Assembly (NCBI RefSeq): GCF_050948175.1
Contig: NW_027490152.1
Span: 186,001 to 250,000 of the forward strand
DNA: 64,000 nt
Origin: Xylocopa sonorina
Lineage: Eukaryota; Arthropoda; Insecta; Hymenoptera; Apidae
Reading direction: 5' to 3'
The notes under the pieces are model-generated. The model was not told the origin of the DNA. It saw only the letters and a program-made list of their open reading frames with translations, and made no database searches. Made by a program: the position numbers and the translations under genes. Below, one piece after another: positions 11,401-19,700 of this stretch; the stretch's first letter is position 1, and every line of letters starts with the position of its first letter.

Positions 11401-13812
11401 TTCGATGCTTCATCATAAGATGTAATATTCATTGCGATGTGTCATGTATACCTCGTATTCACTTCAAAAGAATGTAAATGCGACACTTCCTTGCTAGGAA
11501 ATAGCGTTTGCAGATGTCCACGTATCGTAACAATAGAGTTCTAATGCCTCTTAAATCGCGATATCGCATCTCATTTCTATGTTTCGTGATAAGATATAAT
11601 ATTCATTGCGAAATGTCATGTATACCTCGTATTCACTTCAAAAGTATGTAAATGCGACACTTCAATGCTAGGAAATAGCGTTTGCAGATGTCCACGTATC
11701 GTAGCAATAGAGTTCTAATGCCTCTTAAATCGCGATATCGCATCTCATTTCTATGTTTCGTGATAAGATATAATATTCATTGCGAAGTGTCATGAATACC
11801 GCGTATACACTTCAAAAGAATGTAAGTGCGACACATCCGTGCTAGGAAATAGCGTATGCAGATGTCTACGTGTCGAAACAATAGAGATCTAATGTTTCTT
11901 AAAACGAGATATCGCATCTCATTTCTGTGTTTCGTGATAAGATATAGTATTCATTGCGTAGTGTCATGTATACCTCGTATTCACTTCAAAAGTATGTAAA
12001 TGCGACACTTCAATGCTAGGAAATAGCGTTTGCAGATGTCCACGTATCGTAGCAATAGAGTTCTAATGCCTCTTGAATCGCGATATCGTATCTCATTTCT
12101 ATGTTTCGTGACAAGATATAATATTCATTGCGAAATGTCATGTATACCGCGTATACACTTCAAAAGAATGTAAATGCGACACATCCGTGCTAGGAAATAG
12201 CGTATGCAGATGTCTACGTGTCGTAACAATAGAGGTCTAATGTTTCTTAAAACGAGATATCGTATATCATTTCGATGCTTCATCATAAGATGTAATATTC
12301 ATTGCGATGTGACATGTATACCTCGTATTCACTTGAAAAGAATGTAAATGCGACACTTCCTTGCTAGGAAATAGCGTTTGCAGATGTCCACGTATCGTAA
12401 CAATAGAGTTCTAATGCCTCTTAAATCGCGATATCGCATCTCATTTCTATGTTTCGTTATAAGATATAATATTCATTGCGAAGTGTCACGAATACCGCGT
12501 ACACACTTCAAAAGAATGTAAATGCGACACATCCGTGCTAGGAAATAGCGTATGCAGATGTCTACGTGTCGAAACAATAGAGGTCTAATGTTTCTTAAAA
12601 CGAGATATCGCATCTCATTTCTGTGTTTCGTGATAAGATATAGTATTCATTGCGTAGTGTCATGTATACCTCGTATTCACTTCAAAAGTATGTAAATGCG
12701 ACACTTCAATGCTAGGAAATAGCGTTTGCAGATGTCTACGTATCGTAACAATAGAGTTCTAATGCCTCTTAAATCGCGATATCGCATCTCATTTCTATGT
12801 TTCGTGATAAGATATAATATTCATTGCGAAGTGCCATGAATACCGCGTATACTCTTCAAAAGAATGTAAATGCGACACATCCGTGCTAGGAAATAGCGTA
12901 TGCAGATGTCTACGTGTCGTAACAATAGAGGTCTAATGTTTCCTAAAACGAGATATCGTATCTCATTTCTATGTTTCGTGACAAGATATAATATTCATTG
13001 CGAAATGTCATGTATACCTCGTATTCACTTCAAAAGTATGTAAATGCGACACTTCCTTGCTAGGAAATAGCGTATGCAGATGTCTACGTGTCGTAACAAT
13101 AGAGGTATAATGTTTCTTAAAACGAGATATCGTATCTCATTTCTATGTTTCGTGACAAGATATAATATTCATTGCGAAATGTCATGTATACCTCGTATTC
13201 ACTTCAAAAGTATGTAAATGCGACACTTCAATGCTAGGAAATAGCGTTTGCAGATGTCCACGTATCGTAGCAATAGAGTACTAATGCCTCTTAAATCGCG
13301 ATATCGCATCTCATTTCTATGTTTCGTGATAAGATATAGTATTCATTGCGAAGTGTCATGAATACCGCGTATACACTTCAAAAGAATGTAAGTGCGACAC
13401 ATCCGTGCTAGGAAATAGCGTATGCAGATGTCTACGTGTCGTAACAATAGAGGTATAAAGTTTCTTAAAACGAGATATCGTATCTCATTTCGATGCTTCA
13501 TCATAAGATGTAATATTCATTGCGATGTGTCATGTATACCTCGTATTCACTTCAAAAGAATGTAAATGCGACACTTCCTTGCTAGGAAATAGCGTTTGCA
13601 GATGTCCACGTATCGTAACAATAGAGTTCTAATGCCTCTTAAATCGCGATATCGCATCTCATTTCTATGTTTCGTGATAAGATATAATATTCATTGCGAA
13701 ATGTCATGTATACCTCGTATTCACTTCAAAAGTATGTAAATGCGACACTTCAATGCTAGGAAATAGCGTTTGCAGATGTCCACGTATCGTAGCAATAGAG
13801 TTCTAATGCCTC
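8485..13812 (+). repeat. Higher-order satellite duplication, 19 monomers (3306 bp period)
   Basis: Rare variants recur 3306 bp apart (19 x 174): the monomers starting at 8485 and 11791, both with GTAAGTGCG, and the unusual CGTATATCATTTCG at 8955 and 12261. The second copy is cut by element 2 at 13812 and is not perfectly collinear. Inside the first copy a 5-monomer (870 bp) duplication is marked by TTTCCTAAAACG around 9807 and 10677. Confidence 0.8.
13809..13812 (+). repeat. Target-site duplication, left copy (CCTC)
   Basis: CCTC directly precedes TGTAACG of element 2 and recurs at 22607-22610. The joined flanks give ATGCCTCTTAAATCGCG, which is the normal type B monomer sequence. A 4-bp duplication is known for several insect gypsy-group elements. 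Confidence 0.92.
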
Positions 13813-14162
13813 TGTAACGTCCGGCGTATCGCCTTCCACCCCCCGGCGCCTCCCGCAGCACGCAACGACCAACTACCTGCGTCTACCTGCATCCTACCGC
13901 ACGGGCGAACCGCCCTTTGGCCGAGCTAAGGCAGCCGATCCGCTACATCCGCCTAGGAGATGGACGAGCCGACCGCGCTATCGCGCGTACCCAGCACCAT
14001 ACGAGGCACCACCAGAGCAACGACCAGAATCTCCCGCCAGTATTCGCCCGTATTCACTCTTCTCATGCGTATACCGATAAATACTCAAATCCTAGTTCTA
14101 AGTACACGACTCAAACATTGTAATACGAACAACACACACATATAATTTTAAGACCGACGTAC

Positions 14163-14174
14163 ATATATATATAT
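14163..14174 (+). promoter_or_regulatory. TATA-like element in 5' LTR, element 2
   Basis: A 12-bp ATATATATATAT run is followed by a GC-rich segment. If it is used, transcription would start near 14195-14205 and leave a leader of about 1.2 kb before gag. The same run is at 21453-21464 in the 3' LTR. Confidence 0.35.
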
Positions 14175-14259
14175 CCTAATTCATAAGTAGCGACGCGCGC
14201 CCGCGCGCATTCGACGCTCGCGGCTCACGCGTAACGCGAGCGCTCCCACTCCGACCGGC

Positions 14260-14308
14260 CGCCCCACCGCGAGGCGCGCCCCACTCGAACGTACGCCCCA
14301 CCGCGAGG
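14260..14308 (+). repeat. Short direct repeat in LTR GC-rich block
   Basis: CGCCCCACCGCGAGG occurs at 14260-14274 and again at 14294-14308, 34 bp apart, downstream of the TATA-like run. It could be a repeated factor-binding site or a replication-slippage product. The same pair is present in all LTR copies. Confidence 0.6.
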
Positions 14309-14464
14309 GCTCAGCGACTCGCGCGCCACGGGAACCGAAGAGGTCCCGTGCACGCGACAGGATCGTCAGTTCGTACTCCGACACTCGTCTCGACTCGATC
14401 TCTCCGGGACTCCTTCCGAGTACCCGCGGTTCTAATCTCTGATCCATGCCTTAGGGCTCTCAGC

Positions 14465-14479
14465 CACCTCTTCGAGGTG
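14465..14479 (+). other. Short hairpin in LTR
   Basis: CACCTC-TTC-GAGGTG forms a 6-bp stem with a 3-nt loop in DNA or RNA. Its role is unknown; it lies within the probable transcribed part of the LTR. Confidence 0.4.
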
Positions 14480-14706
14480 TCCTCTGTTTCTAGTTAAGTT
14501 CAAGTTCTAGTTCTTTAAGTACTTATATCTAGTTAGGGAAAGTATTAGTGTAAGATAGGTTTTATACTTAGAATATATTTTCACTTTTACCTACAATCAA
14601 CGTTATTTTATTTCATTTATCCTCGCGTTTACATACGGTTCTCGCGTATTCATACAATCACGTTCACTCTTTGAATTAGTACAGTTGCCTGGAAATTCTA
14701 CTTCGT

Positions 14707-14814
14707 TAGAGAGGACCGCCGCTTAACCTTGTGGAACTACAGCTCTGTACTATTCGAAGTGACAATCGATCTTCGTTCTGCTGGACCGACACGGATAGAG
14801 AGGACCGCCGCTTA
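14707..14814 (+). repeat. 19-bp direct repeat pair in LTR
   Basis: TAGAGAGGACCGCCGCTTA occurs perfectly at 14707-14725 and 14796-14814, 89 bp apart. The same pair is in the 3' LTR and in element 1 (6961-7068). It may be a tandem remnant or a bipartite regulatory site. Confidence 0.7.
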
Positions 14815-15151
14815 CCAACTCGAATCCAGTCAGTCGAAGGTCGCTTTTGAATGTGCCGCGCCGTCTCGAAAAGAACGCGACGTGCAGGTCGAAAGAATCA
14901 GCTCCGACGATTAGTGCGTGAATTCACCGAATCCAGGGCGAGCCAGGACTCTCGCTTCCGCTTCCAGTCCCTTCACTCTTCGGCCAGTTCTTCCAAGCGG
15001 GATCAGCATTCCTGCCAAGGCCAGTGGAGCCTCATTCCGCTGACGTTTCCGTTCCGCAGCTCCTACGCAGCTACCATTCCGGAAGGCGATCCCAGGAAAC
15101 AGCGATACCTGGAACAGAAATATTAATTCAACCGAGGGCTCAAGACGACGA

Positions 15152-15160
15152 AAGGTAAGA
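15152..15160 (+). other. Splice-donor-like site in LTR/leader
   Basis: AAG|GTAAGA fits the 5' splice consensus well and would sit in the leader of genomic RNA. No acceptor was identified, and there is no env for a spliced message to express. Confidence 0.25.
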
Positions 15161-15322
15161 GAATTTACATACTAAATCGCGTCCGCGTGTGCTTATAGTG
15201 TTCGCGTCCCATTAAAGGAACCACGGCACCCATCACAATCGAGTGATCGGTTCCGCGTTTCGGCTACGTGTCGTCCGTCTCCCACACGAGAAATTCTCTC
15301 GGGCCAGGACGTGACACGAATT

Positions 15323-15340
15323 TGGTGACAGCGGTGGGAT
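15323..15340 (+). other. Primer binding site, element 2
   Basis: TGGTGACAGCGGTGGGAT starts 6 nt after the LTR ends. From general knowledge, the 3' end of eukaryotic tRNA-Leu of the AAG type is ATCCCACCGCTGCCACCA, whose complement differs from this site at one base. Minus-strand DNA synthesis is therefore probably primed by tRNA-Leu. The host's own tRNA could match perfectly. Confidence 0.7.
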
Positions 15341-15389
15341 TGATTCGCGTTTCTCTAGAAATTCTGCTAGTTCGAATACGCGACCAGCT

Positions 15390-16682
15390 ATGGCGACGCG
15401 AACGCCAGTTAAGACACGCCACCAGCCGCCGCGCGGTACAGCCACGAATACCGACGCCGAAAAGAATCACCCTGTCTCACGCGCTATCGATTTCCAAGAC
15501 GCGCTCGCCGAACCGCTTCCAAGAACCGCCGACGCTAGTGTAGGTGATAAATCCGCCGATAACACCCTTCTGTTAATGCAACAGATCGAGGAACTTCGCC
15601 GCGAGTTAGACGCCGTCCGCCGATCTCAAACCATAACGCGTAACGATACCGCTTCTCTCGAATTACCGCGATTAGATTACACTACGCCACAGAGCGCGCA
15701 AGCCGATCTTGGAAATGGTCACGATGAATTGTCTTTAAAACAGGCATTGGAAGCCGTTCCTCACTTCGACGGTGAAAATATTCCCGTTCTACAGTTTACG
15801 CGAGCCTGTAAACGCGCGTATGACCTAATACCCAACGGCTGCGAACGGACTTTCACGCGTCTAGTTAAGGGAAAATTAAAGGGACGCGCGTACTCAGCCC
15901 TCGAGGACGAACAATGTAGTTCAATTTTAGAGTTAACAGACATACTCAGGCAAACCTTCAGCACCTTACGATCCGCGGATCACTATCGCGGACAGCTCAC
16001 TAACATATTTATGAGGGAGGATGAACACATACTCGATTACATTAGTAGAGTAAAAGATCTGAGATCCGCAATCGTTGACTGCGAGCGACTCTCGCCGTAC
16101 GCGTCGCGAAGCTCTTCAGACGTTGAAGAGCTTACATTACGTTGCTTCATTGATGGGCTGATTCCAGATATTCGAATTCCGTTCCCCGTAAATCAGGTCC
16201 ATTCACCGCAGGAAGCATACACACGCGCCCGTGAGCTGTACAAACGCCACGAACTAGACCGTGAGCGATTATCAAAATCTCGTTCGCGCGTAGAACCTAA
16301 ATCCAACCGCGACAATGTTATTTGCTCGAAATGCAATAACCCCGGGCATTACGCCAGAGATTGTCGGTTCAGGTTAGCGCCACCGCGGCAATCGCCGAAT
16401 ACATGGTACCCCGCTGCCCCTCTCGAAACTCCTACGAATAGAGCCGGTTACGAAAATCCACGACCGATCGCGCCTCGAATTAAGTTTTGCAGATATTGCA
16501 AAAGCGAGGGTCACGAAATAGAGGAATGTCGCCGAAGACAATTTAATAATAATATTAAGCAGTCGGGAAACGGGAATGGCCTCCCGCCACGCCGCGAGAC
16601 AGGACGCGAGGCCAATCGCAATATCAGATCTCTCGCGACGAACGACCCAGCCACCGAAGACAACGACTCGGTGCAGCTGTAA
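15390..16682 (+). CDS. gag: Gag polyprotein, element 2
   Basis: This 430-residue protein should assemble the virus-like particle in the cytoplasm and package the genomic RNA. The N-terminus (1-55) is polar and probably disordered. Residues about 58-80 (LLLMQQIEELRREL onward) form a likely amphipathic helix or coiled coil. Residues about 120-280 look like a capsid-type helical region. Two CCHC knuckles follow: CSKCNNPGHYARDC at 312-325 and CRYCKSEGHEIEEC at 367-380, both C-x2-C-x4-H-x4-C, typical of nucleocapsid RNA binding. The C-terminal tail is basic. The chosen start is the first Met of a frame that is open back through the primer binding site. Pol overlaps its last 124 nt at -1. Confidence 0.95.
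   Translation: MATRTPVKTRHQPPRGTATNTDAEKNHPVSRAIDFQDALAEPLPRTADASVGDKSADNTLLLMQQIEELRRELDAVRRSQTITRNDTASLELPRLDYTTPQSAQADLGNGHDELSLKQALEAVPHFDGENIPVLQFTRACKRAYDLIPNGCERTFTRLVKGKLKGRAYSALEDEQCSSILELTDILRQTFSTLRSADHYRGQLTNIFMREDEHILDYISRVKDLRSAIVDCERLSPYASRSSSDVEELTLRCFIDGLIPDIRIPFPVNQVHSPQEAYTRARELYKRHELDRERLSKSRSRVEPKSNRDNVICSKCNNPGHYARDCRFRLAPPRQSPNTWYPAAPLETPTNRAGYENPRPIAPRIKFCRYCKSEGHEIEECRRRQFNNNIKQSGNGNGLPPRRETGREANRNIRSLATNDPATEDNDSVQL
16565..16613 (+). promoter_or_regulatory. Candidate -1 ribosomal frameshift signal, element 2
   Basis: GGGAAAC at 16565-16571 sits in gag phase as G GGA AAC, the X XXY YYZ pattern for -1 slippage. The pol frame opens at 16559, just upstream, and stays open. 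Six nt downstream, GGCCTC (16578-16583) is complementary to GAGGCC (16608-16613), with a 24-nt GC-rich loop that may pair further. A slip here would yield about 394 Gag residues fused to 61 linker/protease residues and then the 1538-codon frame. Function is inferred from heptamer, phase, spacing and stem. Confidence 0.72.
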
Positions 16683-16753
16683 ATCTTACGGGCAAGACAA
16701 ACACTCCAAGCGTCATACTGAATTCGGCCGCTCTCCTAAAGAAGACCGAATTC

Positions 16754-19700
16754 ATGATTGATACTGGCGCGGAAATAAACGTAATCAAACGTTCCGCTTT
16801 GTCCCCACACGCGCGCGTAGACACGTCCGAAACACTCGTGATTACGGGAGTTACTAATGGGCAAGTTACCACGGTAGGGACAGTCAATATCGTTTTGTTC
16901 GGGCGCGTCGTGCCGTTCAATGTCGTCGACGATAACTTTCCATTAGGCCCAGACGGAATTTTGGGCTCGGGCTTCTGTGCCGACGCAGAAATTTCCTTCC
17001 TGAAAAAGGAAATCAGATGGCACGGTATGACTATTCCTTTCTGCCGCGATATAGTTTCGTCGGAGGCTAAACCAGATTCTAATTTAGAAAAAACGGTCCC
17101 AGAAACCTCCGAAGTAACGAAACCAATAATTCAAAAATCGTCGAAACTCCATGAAAAAGCGAAACGCGCTGCGAAACCGCCGAAAGAATCGCGAGAAACC
17201 GCGAAAAATTTTTTCAATAAACTTCATCAATTCGTAGTACCACCGCGCATGAACATCGGGGTAAAGGTTCGGATAATTAATTCACACCTTGCCGAAGGAA
17301 TAATTCCGCGCATGGACATAGCGCCAGGAATTTATTTTGGAAATGCGCTGGTGAAAGTTACCGGAGATACAGTGATAACAAGAGTAATAAACTCTACAGA
17401 TAAAACTGTAAAAATCGCTCTACCTCCGATCGAATTGGAACCAGTCGATATCTCAAAATGTTCGAAGGAAGACAGTTCCGCGTTATTCACGACATTCTCT
17501 AGAACGTCGAATTCAAATTCAATTTCCGCCGATACGTCCGGCAATCCCCAGAAGGGAAATCTAGATCGTTCAATTTCACGTAAAACGCCACGTCCTGATC
17601 AAGGATCTTCTCCGTGCGCAAAACAGAAACTAACTTATGCGCAAGTTACAAAATCCGCCGCGAAATCCGCACAGCCAGTGAAATCCCGCCTCGAACGTAT
17701 TATCGATCTCTTAAGGCTCGAACATCTTAACGAGGAAGAGAAAAATCACGTAATAGACTTGATTGATAAGAGCCAAGATCTATTTTACATCGAGGGCGAT
17801 AAACTGGGTCATACCACAGCAACAACGCATAAAATTCCTACTGTCGACGACAAACCGATAAATGTGAAACAGTATCGTTTTCCACCCGCACATAAAGAGG
17901 AGATCCGGAATCAGATCGAAACTTTATTGCAGAATGGCGTTATTCGAGACTCGAAATCCCCCTACAACTCTCCTCTTTGGGTCGTCCCGAAAAAGGCCGA
18001 CTCACAGGGAAAGAGAAGGTGGAGAGTCGTCATAGATTACAGAGCGTTAAACGAAAAGTCCGTTGCTGATGCATACCCGCTACCGTGTATAACTGAAATA
18101 CTGGACCAGCTCGGAAGCGCCAAGTATTTCAGTACGTTCGACTTAGCCAGCGGGTTCCACCAAATTCCAATGGAACCCGCTGACGCGCATAAAACCGCGT
18201 TTTCGACACCGTACGGACACTTTGAGTTCACGCGTATGCCATTCGGCCTGAAAAATGCGCCCGCCACTTTCCAACGCCTAATGGACAGCGTACTTGCCGG
18301 CTTGCAGGGTAACGAATTATTTGTATATTTGGACGATATCGTCGTATACGCCAGTTCCCTCCAAGAGCACGCCACAAAATATCTAAAACTCACAAACAAA
18401 CTTCGAGAGTCAAATTTATCACTGCAACCCGATAAGTGTGAGTTTCTTCGTCGCGAAGTTAGCTATCTGGGCCACATCATTAGTGAAAGTGGCGTGAAAC
18501 CGGATCCTTCCAAAGTCAGCGCCGTCCGAAACTTCCCGCGTCCGTCGAACCCAAAACAAATAAAGCAATTCTTGGGACTCGCAGGCTATTATAGGCGTTT
18601 CATACAAAATTTCTCGAACACTGCGAAACCTCTTACGAACCTCTTAAAGAAAGATATTCCATTCGCCTGGCGGAACGAACAGGAAAACGCGTTCGTCCAA
18701 CTGCGAGACGCGCTCTGCGAAGCGCCTATTTTGCAGTATCCGAATTTCAAAATCCCGTTTATAATTACAACAGACGCATCAATAGACGCTATCGGTGCAG
18801 TCTTAAGTCAAGGCCCGATAGGCCGCGACCTTCCAATCGCATATACATCGAGACTCCTTAATTCCGCAGAAAAGAATTATTCGACAATAGAAAAGGAATG
18901 TCTCGCAATTATCTACGCCGTGCACCAATTCAGACCTTACGTTTACGGGAACCAATTCAAGCTTGTAACAGACCATCGTCCACTGGTGTGGATGAATTCC
19001 GTTAAAGACCCATCCAGCCGACTTGTGAGGTGGCGACTAAAACTAGCGGAGTACGACTACGAGATTGTGTATAAAACCGGTAAGACAAATCTAAACGCAG
19101 ACGCTTTATCACGCAATCCTGCTAAAATCTGTCCTCTCAATCCAATCTCCTCATCCGACGAGGACATTTTTGATCCAGTTCCGAAGCCTTACCGTTCAAA
19201 GAAATCCACAATGCCGCCTCCGCCTCCTCCTCCGCCTCCACCTTCGCCCGAATCGGAAGATATTCGCACAACGGTTGATCAGTTACCGACCGAACACATT
19301 CGATACGAACCCTTATTTAAATTCACGCGCGATACTATCGCCACTAGGCGCGATAATCTAGTCACTTTTATCACCAAAGCTGGACATCCTTATGATTCTG
19401 GCGCCAGCCAGTTAAGTAAAGCAGGAAAATTCTTCATTCACAAGTCCGACATAAATCTTACGAAAGCTAAAGTCGTTAAGGTAGAAAACTTTTACCATAT
19501 ACAACTGCCGGTAATCGAGCACGAAAAACGAGCAATAGACTTTCAAATGGTAGTAGAGACCCTTCGTTCATTGTATGACGTAATATCGGAACTCCAAATC
19601 ACATCAATTAGCATGGCACAAGTCTCATTAGATAAAATCCCTTGGTCTCAGGTTCAAAGAATACTCCAAGACCTATTTTACGAAACTCCACTACAAATCA

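Larger units (their letters stand above)
7963..13812 (+). repeat. 174-bp satellite array, left block
   Basis: Monomers start at 7963, 8137, 8311, 8485, 8659 and 8833, each exactly 174 bp apart, and continue for about 33.6 units with no coding potential. Type A monomers carry CCGCGTATACAC, CACATCCGTG, GCGTATGCAG and TTTCTTAAAACGAGATATCG. Type B monomers carry CCTCGTATTCAC, CACTTCAATG or CACTTCCTTG, GCGTTTGCAG and GCCTCTTAAATCGCGATATC. They often alternate as 348-bp dimers, but A-A and B-B neighbours occur. The first monomer shares three rare variants with the one at 23721-23894. The block ends inside a type B monomer where element 2 inserted. Confidence 0.97.
13813..15316 (+). repeat. 5' LTR of element 2
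   Basis: It is a 1504-bp direct repeat of 21103-22606. It contains an AT run at 14163-14174, a GC- and CpG-rich block at about 14180-14460, two pairs of internal direct repeats, a short hairpin at 14465-14479, a splice-donor-like site at 15152-15160 and an ATTAAA at 15211-15216. U3, R and U5 limits cannot be fixed from sequence alone. The first 268 bp are also protein-coding in the 3' copy, where pol ends. Confidence 0.96.

Noticed and set aside
7963..13812. CRISPR-like array
   Set aside because: There are no unique spacers: the whole 174-bp unit repeats, and the context is eukaryotic retrotransposons.
14181..15126. Small frames of 61-91 codons inside the LTRs
   Set aside because: They recur only because the LTR recurs, are arginine-rich from GC-rich DNA, and lie in likely untranslated sequence. 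No family was recognised.
16683..16753. gag/pol as a broken (frameshifted) gene
   Set aside because: The same overlap is in both copies and has a proper slippery heptamer, so programmed frameshifting is the better explanation than a mutation.
16576..16761. A 61-codon frame overlapping the gag/pol junction in the third frame
   Set aside because: The -1 frame with slippery site and protease continuity explains the region. This +1-frame reading has no domain and ends at the protease motif.
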